Positions 32,828 to 41,984 of a stretch of DNA of 64,000 bases are shown here, in pieces (the first letter of the stretch is position 1; every line of letters begins with the position of its first letter). Below the pieces are notes generated by a model. It saw only the letters and a list, made by a program, of their open reading frames with translations, was not told where the DNA came from and ran no database searches. A program made the translations under genes and the position numbers. Source of the stretch: Comamonadaceae bacterium G21597-S1 (GTDB taxonomy: Bacteria > Pseudomonadota > Gammaproteobacteria > Burkholderiales > Burkholderiaceae_C); contig JAPWHR010000004.1 of assembly GCA_027214345.1 (NCBI GenBank), positions 70,001 through 134,000 on the forward strand, written 5' to 3'.

Positions 32828-33811
32828 ATGAAAACCACCCGCTCCCGGTTCCTGGCTGCGATGGCCTTCGCGCTGGCCGCTGCACCGTTCGCCAGCGCAA
32901 CCGCACAATCGGCTTATCCGACCAAGTCGATCCGCCTGATCGTGCCGCTGGCCGCCGGCAGCACGGCCGACATCCTGTCGCGCACCATCGGCGCGGAACT
33001 GTCCAAGGCCCTGGGCCAAACCGTGGTGGTGGACAACAAGCCCGGTGCCGGCGGCACCATCGCGATGGCCGAACTGGCGCGTGCGCCGGCCGACGGCTAC
33101 ACCATCGAATTCGCCTCCCAGGGCACGCTGGTGTTCAACCAGGCGCTGTATTCCAAGCCCGGTTACGACTCGCTGAAGGACTTCGCGCCCATCATCCTGG
33201 TCGGCGGTGTGTCCAACGTCATGATCGTGCCGCCCAACAGCCCGTCCAAGACCGTGGCCGACGTGGTCGCCGCGGCCAAGGCGAAACCCGGTGGCATGAC
33301 CTTCTCCTCCGGCGGCAGTGGTACCAGCCACCATCTGTCCGGCGTGTTGTTCGGGCAACTGACCGGCAACAACCTGCTGCACGTGCCGTACAAGGGCGCG
33401 CCGCAGGGCATCCTGGCCGTCATGAGCGGCGAGGTCGACATGGGTTTCTTCAACACCCCCACCGTGATCAACCAGATCAAGGAAGGCAAGCTCAAGGGCC
33501 TGGCCGTGACCAGCACCACCACCTCGCCGCTGATGCCGCAACTGCCGACGATGGACGGCACCGTCAAGGGTTACGAGGTCAACACCTGGTTCGGCTTCGT
33601 CGCACCGGCCGGCACGCCCGCCGAGATCGTCACCCGGCTCAACGCCGAGATCGGCAAGATCATGGAGCAGCCCGCCACGAAGGAAAAACTCGCGGCCCAG
33701 GGTTTCGACCTGGCGCCGGTGGCACCGCCCGCCGCCATGACCAAACTGATCCAGGACGACCTGGTCAAGTGGCCCCCCATCATCAAGGCCGCCGGCGCCA
33801 AGGTCGACTGA
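32828..33811 (+). CDS. Bug/TctC-family periplasmic solute-binding receptor
   Basis: 327 residues from the ATG at 32828 with AAGGA at 32818-32822; a TTG at 32813 is rejected. Signal peptide residues 1-27 (ends A-T-A-Q). The mature start Y-P-T-K-S-I-R-L-I-V-P-L-A-A-G-S-T-A-D and P-G-A-G-G-T-I-A-M are classic Bug features, as are P-Y-K-G-A-P-Q and the W-F-G-F-V-A-P-A-G-T-P stretch. Ligand unknown. It lies 90 bases after the DUF3604 gene and may deliver that enzyme's substrate or act as a sensor. No TctAB genes adjacent. Confidence 0.92.
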   Translation: MKTTRSRFLAAMAFALAAAPFASATAQSAYPTKSIRLIVPLAAGSTADILSRTIGAELSKALGQTVVVDNKPGAGGTIAMAELARAPADGYTIEFASQGTLVFNQALYSKPGYDSLKDFAPIILVGGVSNVMIVPPNSPSKTVADVVAAAKAKPGGMTFSSGGSGTSHHLSGVLFGQLTGNNLLHVPYKGAPQGILAVMSGEVDMGFFNTPTVINQIKEGKLKGLAVTSTTTSPLMPQLPTMDGTVKGYEVNTWFGFVAPAGTPAEIVTRLNAEIGKIMEQPATKEKLAAQGFDLAPVAPPAAMTKLIQDDLVKWPPIIKAAGAKVD

Positions 33812-33842
33812 GCACGGGGTGAACGGGCTCGGTTGCAGCTGA

Positions 33843-33864
33843 GCCATCGCGGGTCGGCGATGGC
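33843..33864 (+). terminator. Hairpin after the Bug receptor gene
   Basis: GCCATCGC (33843-33850) and GCGATGGC (33857-33864) form an 8-base perfect stem with a 6-base loop. It lies 32 bases after the Bug stop and before the dioxygenase gene at 34017. No T-run follows. Confidence 0.45.
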
Positions 33865-34016
33865 ATGATGGCACCCCGTCATGCGGGAGTACCGTCCCGA
33901 GCGCCGGCAAGACGGTTGCCGGGCGGTGCGCGCCATGCCAGGCCTGCCCGCGGCGGACCTGCAAGAATGCGTGCACGCGGTATTGTTCGACCGCATGCAA
34001 CCGGAGTCCGACCCCC

Positions 34017-35147
34017 ATGTCCCGCATCACGTTCACGGCCGCGCGTCCCAGTGGCACCCAGGCCCTGGCGGTCGAATACTCCGACGGCTACCAGGTCACG
34101 TACAGCCTGATGTGGCTGCTCGACAGTTGCCCCGAGGGTTTCCATGCGCAGACCGGCGAACGTGCCTTCGACCTGTTGTCGGTGCCGGATGCGCCCCTGC
34201 TGCATGCCGTGCAGGTCCTGGCCGACGGACGGCTGGAACTGCAATGGGAACACGACGGGCCGGCCAGCCACTTCGCCCCCGAATGGCTGGCGGCCCACCG
34301 ACCCGGCGTGCCGCGCACGGACGCGGCCGCCGTGGAGTACAGCTACTGGAAAGCCGCGGCCCTCAAGGACGGCCCGGCGCGCCATGACGCCGCGGCCATC
34401 CTGAATGACGACGCGGCTTTGATGGCCTGGCTGGTGGACACCAAGCGTGACGGCCTGACCATCGTCCAGGGCATCGAGGGCACGGGCGAAGCCAGCATGG
34501 CGATCGCCCGGCGCATCGGTTTCTTGCGCGAGACCAATTTCGGCCAGACCTTCGAGGTCGTCAACAAGGCCGATCCGAACAACCTGGCCTACACGTCGCT
34601 GGCGCTGGCGCTGCACACCGACCTCACGAACCAGGAAACCCCGCCGGGCTACCAGTTCCTGCACTGCATCACCAACGACGCGCAAGGCGGCGGATCGGTA
34701 TTCGCCGACGGTTTCGCGATGGCCCAGGTGCTGCGCGACAGCGACCCGCAGGCGTTCGACATGTTGGCCACGACGCTGATCCCCTGCCGCTTCTTCGACC
34801 GCGAATACGATATCCGCATCCACAAGCCGGTGATCACGCTGGACCATGCGCTCGCGATCCAGGAGATCCGCTTCAACGCCCATCTGGTCGACCTGATCGA
34901 CCTGCCGCTGGAGACCGTCGACGCCTGGTACCGGGCCTACCGCGCCTTCATGCGACTGACACGCGACCCGGCGTTTCGCCTGAGCTTCCGGATGGCGCCC
35001 GGCGAGATGACGGCGTTCGACAACCGGCGCATCCTGCACGGGCGCGAGGCCTTCAACCCGGCCACCGGCAACCGGCACCTGCACGGCTGCTACGTGGACC
35101 GGGTCGAATTCGACAGCCGCATGCGCATGCTCGCCGCCCGCGGTTGA
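34017..35147 (+). CDS. Gamma-butyrobetaine hydroxylase-like Fe(II)/2-oxoglutarate dioxygenase
   Basis: 376 residues. The N-terminal about 90 residues are the small beta-rich domain seen in gamma-butyrobetaine and trimethyllysine hydroxylases (Y-S-L-M-W-L-L-D-S-C-P). The TauD-like jelly roll follows with the metal triad H200-x-D202 (A-L-H-T-D-L-T) and distal H341 in R-I-L-H-G-R-E-A-F, with the 2-oxoglutarate Arg soon after. The family hydroxylates gamma-butyrobetaine to carnitine or related betaines. With the mttB and DgcA-like genes 12 kb away, a quaternary amine substrate is plausible but unproven. The TSUP gene starts 13 bases after its stop. Confidence 0.85.
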   Translation: MSRITFTAARPSGTQALAVEYSDGYQVTYSLMWLLDSCPEGFHAQTGERAFDLLSVPDAPLLHAVQVLADGRLELQWEHDGPASHFAPEWLAAHRPGVPRTDAAAVEYSYWKAAALKDGPARHDAAAILNDDAALMAWLVDTKRDGLTIVQGIEGTGEASMAIARRIGFLRETNFGQTFEVVNKADPNNLAYTSLALALHTDLTNQETPPGYQFLHCITNDAQGGGSVFADGFAMAQVLRDSDPQAFDMLATTLIPCRFFDREYDIRIHKPVITLDHALAIQEIRFNAHLVDLIDLPLETVDAWYRAYRAFMRLTRDPAFRLSFRMAPGEMTAFDNRRILHGREAFNPATGNRHLHGCYVDRVEFDSRMRMLAARG

Positions 35148-35160
35148 CGACAGCCGCAAC

Positions 35161-35922
35161 ATGGAAGTCGCCACACTGGTGCTGCTGTTTGCCGGGGGTC
35201 TGCTGTCCGGCGCGATCACGGCGATTGCCGGCGGCGGCAGCTTTCTGACCTTTCCGATGCTGCTGGCGGCGGGCCTGCCGCCGCTGGCCGCCAACGTCAC
35301 GAACTGGATCGCGCTGATGCCGGGCAATTTCATGGCGCTGGCGGCGTACCGCAGCGAACTGGCCGCGATGCGCCACGATGTCGGGCCCAACCTGATGGTG
35401 GCATTCGCCGGCGGGCTGGCCGGCGGCCTGCTGCTGCTGTGGACCGGCGAGGTGCGCTTCGAGAAGGCCGTGCCCTGGCTGATGCTGACGGCCACCCTGT
35501 TCTTCGCGTTCGGCGAATGGGTCAAGAAGCGCCTGCACGCCTGGCGCCAGCCGGACCGGCCCATGCCGCGGCGCGCCATCCTGGCGTTCGAATTCGTGTT
35601 GATGGTCTACGGCGGTTATTTCGGCGCCGGCCTGGGCATCGTATTGCTGGCCGCGCTGGCCATGGCTGGCGAAGCGTCGATCCACCGGGCCAACGCCAAG
35701 AAGAACCTGATGGTGGCCGCGCTGAGCGTCGCCGGCATGATCGTGTTCCTGCCCTCGGGCGTCGTGGTCTGGGCCTACGCGGTCCCGATCCTGATCGCCT
35801 CGGGCCTGGGCGGCTACGGCGCCGTCTACCTGGTGCGCCGGGTGCCGCAACACGTGTTGCGGCTGGCGGTGCTGGCATGGGCCATCGTGCTGACCGGCGT
35901 GATGTTCTGGAAATACGGTTGA
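35161..35922 (+). CDS. TSUP (TauE/SafE) family transporter
   Basis: 253 residues with about eight hydrophobic helices and the TSUP features G-A-I-T-A-I-A-G-G-G-S-F-L-T-F-P at residues 18-33 and G-A-G-L-G-I-V-L in the second repeat. TSUP proteins export sulphite, sulphoacetate, sulfolactate or other C2/C3 anions. It follows the dioxygenase by 13 bases and is thus likely in its operon. A TauD-type enzyme releasing sulphite would need an exporter like this; here that pairing is suggestive only. The convergent LysR gene ends 10 bases away. Confidence 0.88.
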   Translation: MEVATLVLLFAGGLLSGAITAIAGGGSFLTFPMLLAAGLPPLAANVTNWIALMPGNFMALAAYRSELAAMRHDVGPNLMVAFAGGLAGGLLLLWTGEVRFEKAVPWLMLTATLFFAFGEWVKKRLHAWRQPDRPMPRRAILAFEFVLMVYGGYFGAGLGIVLLAALAMAGEASIHRANAKKNLMVAALSVAGMIVFLPSGVVVWAYAVPILIASGLGGYGAVYLVRRVPQHVLRLAVLAWAIVLTGVMFWKYG

Positions 35923-35932
35923 GTCGGACGCG

Positions 35933-36847
35933 TCAAGCGGCCCCGCCAGCGGACAAGGCCTCGCGCAGCGCCTGCACCAGCGCATGGACAGCCCCCGTCC
36001 TGGGGTGGGACTTGCGTATGGCCGCATGCCAGCGCACCGACAGGCCACTGCGCGTGACGCGGATCAGCCGCAGTTCCGGATCGTCGATGGCCGCCGGCAG
36101 CGCCCAGCGGCTGAGCACGCTGACGCCCCGGTTCACGCGCACCATCTCGATCACGGCCTCGGTCAGGCCGACCTGCAGGAAACGCGCCGGTTCCACGCGG
36201 GCGGGCCGGAACAGGCGTTCGTACTCCAGGCCGGGCTCCGGCGTGCTGCTCGACGTGACGTAGGTCTGGCTGGCCAGGTCGCGGGCGGTGACGAAGGCCT
36301 TGGACGCCAGCGAATGGGCCGACGACACCAGCGCCACCATCTCGTCTTCGAACAGCAGCTGCGAGGACACGTCGGCGCGTGCCACCTTGCCGGGGACGAT
36401 GTCGATGTCGATGCGCCCGTCGAGCAAGGCCTGCAGCGGCGGCCCCGCAGCGCCGGGCACCAGTTCGACCTCGACCTGCGGATGGCTGCGCCCGAACCGA
36501 TCGAGCACCCGCGGCAACCAGCGGAAATTGCCGCTGTTGCGTGATCCAACCCGGACGATCTCGCGCACGCCGGCGGCCAGCTTGCGGCAATCGCTCTCGG
36601 CCGCTTCCAGTTCCCGAAGAATGCGGCGGGCGCCGTCCAGCAGGCGCTCACCGGCCGCGGTCCAGCGCAGGCGGCGGCCCTCGCGCTCGAACAACGCCGC
36701 GCCGGCGCGACGCTCGAGTTCCTGCAGGCGATACGTCATGGCCGGCTGGGTCAGGTGCAGCAGACGCGCCGCCTGCTGCACCCCACCCGCGGACGCCAGC
36801 GCCACCAGCGCGGCCAGGTGATCGATGTTCAGGCGGGGTCGCATCAT
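35933..36847 (-). CDS. LysR family transcriptional regulator
   Basis: 304 residues from the ATG at 36847 (tandem ATG at 36844). The HTH is N-I-D-H-L-A-A-L-V-A-L-A-S-A-G-G-V-Q-Q-A-A and H-L-T-Q-P-A-M-T-Y-R-L-Q-E-L-E-R-R, MetR-like in flavour. The effector domain continues to G-L-S-V-R-W-H-A-A-I. Divergent from the TauD-family dioxygenase gene across 111 bases that include TGCA-AGGCACA-TGCA at 36883-36897, a possible LTTR site. It likely activates that gene. Confidence 0.87.
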   Translation of the reverse strand: MMRPRLNIDHLAALVALASAGGVQQAARLLHLTQPAMTYRLQELERRAGAALFEREGRRLRWTAAGERLLDGARRILRELEAAESDCRKLAAGVREIVRVGSRNSGNFRWLPRVLDRFGRSHPQVEVELVPGAAGPPLQALLDGRIDIDIVPGKVARADVSSQLLFEDEMVALVSSAHSLASKAFVTARDLASQTYVTSSSTPEPGLEYERLFRPARVEPARFLQVGLTEAVIEMVRVNRGVSVLSRWALPAAIDDPELRLIRVTRSGLSVRWHAAIRKSHPRTGAVHALVQALREALSAGGAA

Positions 36848-36958
36848 GGCTTCCAATATATCAGCGCTTTCTATGCAAGGCACATGCACTATCGATTGGC
36901 CAGCGGCGCGTCGATTGCCTACCATGGCATTTCGTTCAAGCCCCCGAAAGATGAGCCC

Positions 36959-37855
36959 ATGACCCTCGCACACGACGCCATCCACTGGGACTGCAACTTG
37001 CAGTCCGCGCTGCCCGGCCTGTGGCTGGACGCGCACGCCGGCGACGCGGCGCTGGCGCTTGCGACGACCCGCGCGTTGCGGCAACACGGCTTTGCGCTGG
37101 TGCGCGGCCTCGATCCGGATCCGGAACGCGCCGAGCGCGAACGTGTCGCGCCGCGGCTGAACCGCTTCGGCGCGGCACTCGGCACCATCATCCGGCAGAA
37201 CCGCCAGGGATCGCTGCTCGAGGACATCCGCGACTTCAGCGACACCGATGCCTTCGACAACCGGGGTTACCGCTCGCCGGGCGAGTTGTCGCTGCACACC
37301 GACCCACCGTCGATGCTGGTGCTGCATTGCCTGCGGCCCGCGCGCAGCGGGGGCGACAACACGCTGGTGAACGTACAGGCCATCCACGGCCACATGGCGC
37401 GCCACCATCCGGAGTTGCTGCGTGAACTGGAGCGCGGGTTCCGCTACTGGATACCGTCGGAGACCGAAGCCGGCGCCGGCGAAGCCTCGCCCTGGCGGCG
37501 GCCGGTGCTGATGGTGCGCGAAGGCCTGGTCAGCTGCGTGTATTACCGGCCGTATATCGAAATGGCGGCACAAGCCGCTGGCGAGCCGCTGTCGCCGCTG
37601 GCCGTGCGGGCGCTCGACACCTACGACGGCCTGGCCGGCGACGCCCGGTTCCAGATCCAGCTGCGGCTGGCCGCCGGCGACACGATGGTGTTGCACAACC
37701 GGGCCGTGCTCCATGCCCGTGGCGCCTACGAGGACTGGCCCGATGCGGCGCGGCGACGCCACTTGCTGCGTCTGTGGATCGACGCCCCCGCGATCCGGCC
37801 GGCGCAGCCCGAACACGAACTGGGCGACTTCTTCGCCGAACCGGCAACGGTATGA
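36959..37855 (+). CDS. TauD/TfdA-family dioxygenase
   Basis: 298 residues from the ATG at 36959; the frame is open further upstream but overlaps the divergent lysR. The Fe(II) triad is H113-x-D115 (L-S-L-H-T-D-P-P) and distal H252 (N-R-A-V-L-H-A-R-G-A-Y), with Arg shortly after in R-R-R-H-L-L-R-L-W for 2-oxoglutarate. The sequence lacks the N-terminal domain of gamma-butyrobetaine hydroxylases. Substrates in the family include taurine, alkyl sulphates, aryloxyacetates and carnitine-type compounds. It is regulated in divergent fashion by LysR. Confidence 0.87.
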   Translation: MTLAHDAIHWDCNLQSALPGLWLDAHAGDAALALATTRALRQHGFALVRGLDPDPERAERERVAPRLNRFGAALGTIIRQNRQGSLLEDIRDFSDTDAFDNRGYRSPGELSLHTDPPSMLVLHCLRPARSGGDNTLVNVQAIHGHMARHHPELLRELERGFRYWIPSETEAGAGEASPWRRPVLMVREGLVSCVYYRPYIEMAAQAAGEPLSPLAVRALDTYDGLAGDARFQIQLRLAAGDTMVLHNRAVLHARGAYEDWPDAARRRHLLRLWIDAPAIRPAQPEHELGDFFAEPATV

Positions 37856-37903
37856 ACCGTCGGCACCGACCGGCGAGGTCGCCCGGACGTGTTGCAGCGG
37901 GCC

Positions 37904-38551
37904 TCAGCCGCGGGGCAAGCCCGCGGCCTCGCGCGCCAGTTGCGTGATGCGCGCCCAGTCGCCCTGGGCCAGCGCATCGGCCGGCACCAGCCAGGAGCCG
38001 CCGACACACACGACATTGGGCAAGGCCAGGAACTCGGCCGCGTTCGATGGCGACACGCCACCCGTCGGGCAGAAACGCACGTCGCCGAACGGTCCGCTCC
38101 AGGCCTTGAGCATTGCGGTCCCGCCGGCCTGCAGCGCCGGGAAGAACTTCAGTTCGCTCAAGCCGTCTTCCTGCGCCATCATGATCTCGCTGCCGGTGGC
38201 CACGCCCGGCAGCAGCGGCAGGCCCAGGTCGCGGCAGGCCTGACCGACCGCGGACGTATAACCCGGGCTGACCGCGAAACGTGCACCCGCGGCCGCGGCG
38301 GCCTTGGCGTCCGCCGGGTTGCGCACGGTACCGGCGCCGAGCACGGCCTCGGGCACGTCGCGGGCGATCGCCTCCATGCAGGCCAGCGCCTGCGCGGTGC
38401 GCAGCGTGACCTCCAGCATGCGAATGCCGCCGGCCACCAGCGCACGCGCCATCGGCACCGCATGCGCGACGTCGTGCAACACGATGACCGGGATCACCGG
38501 CGCATCCTGCATCACCTGCAGGGCCGTCAGTCGTTGGTCGTCTACAGCCAT
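37904..38551 (-). CDS. eda: KDPG aldolase (2-dehydro-3-deoxyphosphogluconate aldolase)
   Basis: 215 residues from the ATG at 38551: AAGGAG is 7 bases before this ATG but would touch the ATG at 38557, so the shorter form is preferred. The Schiff-base lysine is in L-K-F-F-P-A at about residue 137. Other family motifs are P-V-I-V, L-G-A-G-T-V and C-P-T-G-G-V. It cleaves KDPG to pyruvate and glyceraldehyde-3-phosphate in the Entner-Doudoroff pathway. The start overlaps the edd stop by 10 bases, so translation is coupled and both enzymes are made together. Confidence 0.96.
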   Translation of the reverse strand: MAVDDQRLTALQVMQDAPVIPVIVLHDVAHAVPMARALVAGGIRMLEVTLRTAQALACMEAIARDVPEAVLGAGTVRNPADAKAAAAAGARFAVSPGYTSAVGQACRDLGLPLLPGVATGSEIMMAQEDGLSELKFFPALQAGGTAMLKAWSGPFGDVRFCPTGGVSPSNAAEFLALPNVVCVGGSWLVPADALAQGDWARITQLAREAAGLPRG

Positions 38552-40422
38552 GAACATGCTCCTTCTTCCGCCGTCGTCACATTGCGCCGCATGCCGGCGA
38601 ACAGTTCGCGCCCCAAGCCCCGTCCGTTGGCCTGCGCCTGCTCCGGTGGCATCTCGGCCACCGGGCGTTCGGCCCACTCCTGCGGGTCGACCAGGGCCTG
38701 CAGCATACCGGCATCGGCATCGAGCCGGACCCGGTCGCCGTCGCGCAGCCGCGCCAGCGGCCCGCCGGCCGCCGCTTCCGGAGACACATGGATGGCGGCC
38801 GGCACCTTGCCGGAGGCGCCGCTCATGCGCCCGTCGGTCACCAGCGCGACCTTGAACCCCTTGCCCTGCAGCACCGCCAGCGGCGGCGTGAGCTTGTGCA
38901 ATTCGGGCATGCCGTTGGCCTGCGGGCCCTGCCAGCGCACCACGCACACCACGTCGCGCTCGAGTTCGCCCGCGGCGAAGGCCTGGTGCAGCGCCTCCTG
39001 CGAATCGAAGACGCGGGCCTCGGCTTCGACCACATGCCGGTCGTCCGGCACGGCCGAGACCTTGATCACGCTGCGGCCCAGGTTGCCTTGCAGCAGTTGC
39101 AGGCCGCCGGTGGCGGCAAACGGGCTGCTGGCCGGGCGCACGACGCTGTCGTCGCCAGTGGCGCCCGGATCCTGCCAGGCCAGCGCCTCGCCCTGCGCCC
39201 GCGGTATGCGCGTGAAGGCGTCGATGCCCTCGGCGCGCACCGTGGCCACGTCGGCGTGCAGCAGGCCGGCGTCGCGCAATTCACGCAACACGTAACCCGG
39301 CCCGCCGGCGGCCTGGAACGCATTCACGTCCGCCGTGCCATTGGGATAGACGCGGGTCAGCAATGGCACGACGCTCGAGAGCGCAGCGAAATCGTCCCAG
39401 TCGATGACGATGCCGGCCGCGCGCGCCACCGCCACCCAGTGGATCAGGTGGTTGGTCGAGCCGCCGGTGGCCAGCAAGGCCACCATGGCGTTGACGATGC
39501 AGCGCTCGTCGACCAGCTCGCCGATGGGCGGGCAGCGCCAGCCCTCGGAGGGCGCCGGCTGGCCGGCGTCCAGGGCACTGGCCTTGCCCAGCACGGTGCG
39601 CATGGCTTCGCGCGTCAATTCCTCGCGCAAGGCCTGGCCCGGGTTGACGAAGGCCGTGCCCGGCACGTGCAGGCCCATGGCTTCGAGCAGCATCTGGTTG
39701 CTGTTGGCGGTGCCGTAGAAGGTGCAGGTGCCCATGCCATGGTAGGCCTGCGACTCGGCCTGCAGCAGTTCGGCGCGCCCGACCAGGCCTTGCGCGGCCT
39801 GCTCGCGCACCTTGCTCTTGGCCGTGTTGGACAGGCCCGAGGTCATCGGCCCGGCCGGTACGAACACCATGGGCAGGTGGCCGAAATGCAGCGCACCGAT
39901 CAGCAGCCCGGGCACGATCTTGTCGCACACGCCGAGCATCAGCGCACCGTCGAACATGTCGTGCGTCAACGCGACCGCGGTCGCCATCGCGATCGCGTCG
40001 CGCGAGAACAGGCTCAACTCCATGCCCGGCGTACCCTGCGTGACGCCGTCGCACATGGCCGGCACGCCGCCCGCCACCTGGGCGGTCGCCCCCAGTCGCC
40101 GCGCTTCGGCCTTGAGCAGATCCGGGTAGTGCTGCAGCGGCGCGTGCGCCGACAACATGTCGTTGTAGGCGGTGACGATGCCGATGTTCGGTGCCCGCTG
40201 CGCCACCACCGGAATCCGCGGCTTGCCGGTGGGCATGGCCAACGCCTTGTCATCGTCGGGCATGGCGGCCAGCGCATGCGCCACGTTGGCGCATCCCATG
40301 CGTTCGGTGCCGGGGGGACGGTTGGCCGCGGCCGCGATCTGCTGCAGATAAGCACTGCGCGTGGCCGTGCTGCGCTGGCGGATACGCGCCGTCACGGTTT
40401 CGAGTTGGGGGTGAAGTTTCAT
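38542..40422 (-). CDS. edd: 6-phosphogluconate dehydratase
   Basis: 626 residues from the ATG at 40422, the usual length for Edd. An IlvD/Edd-family enzyme with an iron-sulphur cluster: C in [26 protein letters not shown] and [12 protein letters not shown]. It dehydrates 6-phosphogluconate to KDPG, then Eda cleaves it. The pair shows an Entner-Doudoroff route for gluconate or glucose. A 13-base perfect palindrome 9 bases upstream of the start resembles HexR sites. On the minus strand TGGCAC-17-TAGGAT (TAGGAT at 40451-40456) may be the promoter, weakly. Confidence 0.96.
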   Translation of the reverse strand: MKLHPQLETVTARIRQRSTATRSAYLQQIAAAANRPPGTERMGCANVAHALAAMPDDDKALAMPTGKPRIPVVAQRAPNIGIVTAYNDMLSAHAPLQHYPDLLKAEARRLGATAQVAGGVPAMCDGVTQGTPGMELSLFSRDAIAMATAVALTHDMFDGALMLGVCDKIVPGLLIGALHFGHLPMVFVPAGPMTSGLSNTAKSKVREQAAQGLVGRAELLQAESQAYHGMGTCTFYGTANSNQMLLEAMGLHVPGTAFVNPGQALREELTREAMRTVLGKASALDAGQPAPSEGWRCPPIGELVDERCIVNAMVALLATGGSTNHLIHWVAVARAAGIVIDWDDFAALSSVVPLLTRVYPNGTADVNAFQAAGGPGYVLRELRDAGLLHADVATVRAEGIDAFTRIPRAQGEALAWQDPGATGDDSVVRPASSPFAATGGLQLLQGNLGRSVIKVSAVPDDRHVVEAEARVFDSQEALHQAFAAGELERDVVCVVRWQGPQANGMPELHKLTPPLAVLQGKGFKVALVTDGRMSGASGKVPAAIHVSPEAAAGGPLARLRDGDRVRLDADAGMLQALVDPQEWAERPVAEMPPEQAQANGRGLGRELFAGMRRNVTTAEEGACSWL

Positions 40423-40430
40423 GATTTTTG

Positions 40431-40443
40431 GTAACTTAGTTAC
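40431..40443. promoter_or_regulatory. Palindrome upstream of edd, HexR-like
   Basis: GTAACTTAGTTAC is a perfect inverted repeat around a central T and follows the form GTAA-Y-TWA-R-TTAC of HexR sites. HexR (RpiR family) represses edd, eda and other glucose genes and is released by KDPG. No hexR gene is in this window, so the match rests on sequence only. Confidence 0.55.
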
Positions 40444-40622
40444 TAACCGCATCCTAAACCGGATCGGCCCGCCGTGCCAGCCCCCGCGTTACGAACCGGT
40501 TACCAAACCCGCTGTCGCAAGGCCTCGATGCTGGCACTGTCCTTGCAAGCCATGCGGCAAGCTCCACTTGCGCACGGGGTCTTCGCAGCTGCGGCTACAG
40601 TGCCAGCAATCGATCGAACCAC

Positions 40623-41246
40623 ATGCCATCCATCGCCACCTCGCCTCCCGCACCGAACTATCCACCGGCCGTGCGCGACCCGGTCCCGCTGCTGCACCGC
40701 GCGCTGCGCGAGTGGGGTGGCCGGGACGACCTGTGGGTGTTCGCTTATGCGTCTCTGATCTGGCGGCCGGACTTCGATGTGGCCGAGCAGCGGCTGGCAC
40801 GGGTGCACGGCTGGCACCGGGCGCTGCAGATGTGGAGCCGGGTCAACCGCGGCACACCCGAGCTGCCCGGCCTGGTGTTCGCGTTGTTGTCCGGGGGCAG
40901 CTGCCACGGCGCGGTGCTGCGGGTGCCACGCACGGACGGCGAGGCCGTGCTGCACCGCCTGTGGGACCGCGAAATGATGACCGGTGTCTACGACCCGCGC
41001 TGGCTGCGGTGCCACAGCGACGCCGGCCCGGTGCGTGCGCTCGCGTTCACGCTCTCGCGCAAGAGCCCCAACTTCACCGGCGAACTCAGCGCGCCGCAAT
41101 ACCGCACCATCTTCACACATGCGCGCGGGCGTTACGGCACCACGCTGGACTATGCCCGCCAGACCCTGCACTGCCTGCGTGATCGCGGCATCCACGACCC
41201 GGCGCTGCATCGGTTGCTGGCCCACGCCCGCGACCACGGGCATTGA
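40623..41246 (+). CDS. ChaC-like gamma-glutamylcyclotransferase
   Basis: 207 residues. It has the gamma-glutamylcyclotransferase nucleotide-free fold marker V-F-A-Y-A-S-L-I-W-R-P-D-F at about residues 39-51 and the ChaC patterns R-V-H-G-W-H-R and W-D-R-E-M. ChaC enzymes degrade glutathione to 5-oxoproline and Cys-Gly in the cytosol. pdxH follows 48 bases later, in the same direction. The intergenic region before it contains the edd promoter on the other strand. Confidence 0.87.
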   Translation: MPSIATSPPAPNYPPAVRDPVPLLHRALREWGGRDDLWVFAYASLIWRPDFDVAEQRLARVHGWHRALQMWSRVNRGTPELPGLVFALLSGGSCHGAVLRVPRTDGEAVLHRLWDREMMTGVYDPRWLRCHSDAGPVRALAFTLSRKSPNFTGELSAPQYRTIFTHARGRYGTTLDYARQTLHCLRDRGIHDPALHRLLAHARDHGH

Positions 41247-41294
41247 TTGACCCACCGCAGGCCGCGTCGCCACCGACATTCCTATACTGACGGC

Positions 41295-41933
41295 ATGACC
41301 AACATCGCCGACCTGCGCAAGAGTTACGAACGGGCCGAACTCAGCGAGGATGCCTCTCACGCCGACCCGCTGCAGCAGTTCGCGCAATGGCTGCAGGAAG
41401 CCATCGCCGCCCAGGTACCCGAACCCAACGCGATGACGCTGGCCACCGTCGACCACCAGTTGCGTCCCAGCACCCGCGTGGTGCTGATCAAGGGTTACGA
41501 CGCGCGCGGCATCGTCTGGTACACCAACTACGACAGCCGCAAGGGCCAGGACCTGGCCGGCAACCCGTATGCGGCGCTGCAGTTCCACTGGGTCGAACTC
41601 GAACGCACGGTACGCATCGAGGGCCGGGTCGAAAAAACCAGTGCCGAGGAAAGCGACGCATATTTCCACAGCCGCCCGCTCGATTCGCGCATCGGCGCCT
41701 GGGCCTCGCCCCAGTCGCAGGTCATCGCGAACCGCGGCGTGCTGGTGGCCAACGCGGCCAAATACGGCGCCCAATTCCTGCTCAAGCCGCCGCGCCCGCC
41801 GCATTGGGGTGGCTACCGGCTGGTGCCCGACAGCTGGCAGTTCTGGCAGGGCCGCAAGAGCCGGCTGCACGACCGGCTGCGTTACACCGCCGGCGACGAC
41901 GGCCAGTGGTTGCGCGAACGACTGGCGCCTTGA
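41295..41933 (+). CDS. pdxH: Pyridoxine/pyridoxamine 5'-phosphate oxidase
   Basis: 212 residues starting [11 protein letters not shown], the normal PdxH N-terminus. FMN and substrate motifs visible: [20 protein letters not shown], and the C-terminal W-G-G-Y-R-L-V-P and R-L-H-D-R-L-R-Y. It oxidises PNP or PMP to PLP. A -10-like TATACT at 41283-41288 lies only 6 bases before the ATG, so the transcript may be leaderless, although no -35 is seen; the preceding chaC gene may also read through. Confidence 0.96.
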   Translation: MTNIADLRKSYERAELSEDASHADPLQQFAQWLQEAIAAQVPEPNAMTLATVDHQLRPSTRVVLIKGYDARGIVWYTNYDSRKGQDLAGNPYAALQFHWVELERTVRIEGRVEKTSAEESDAYFHSRPLDSRIGAWASPQSQVIANRGVLVANAAKYGAQFLLKPPRPPHWGGYRLVPDSWQFWQGRKSRLHDRLRYTAGDDGQWLRERLAP

Positions 41934-41984
41934 CACGTCGGCCGGCCGACCGCCCCGCCGCCACCCTTGCGCCCCGGGCACGTG

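Noticed and set aside
30374-34057. A 1227-codon open frame on the minus strand
   Set aside because: It runs antisense through the gntR, DUF3604 and Bug genes, and its product is low-complexity Gly/Ala/Arg/His without a fold. It is a by-product of high third-position GC.
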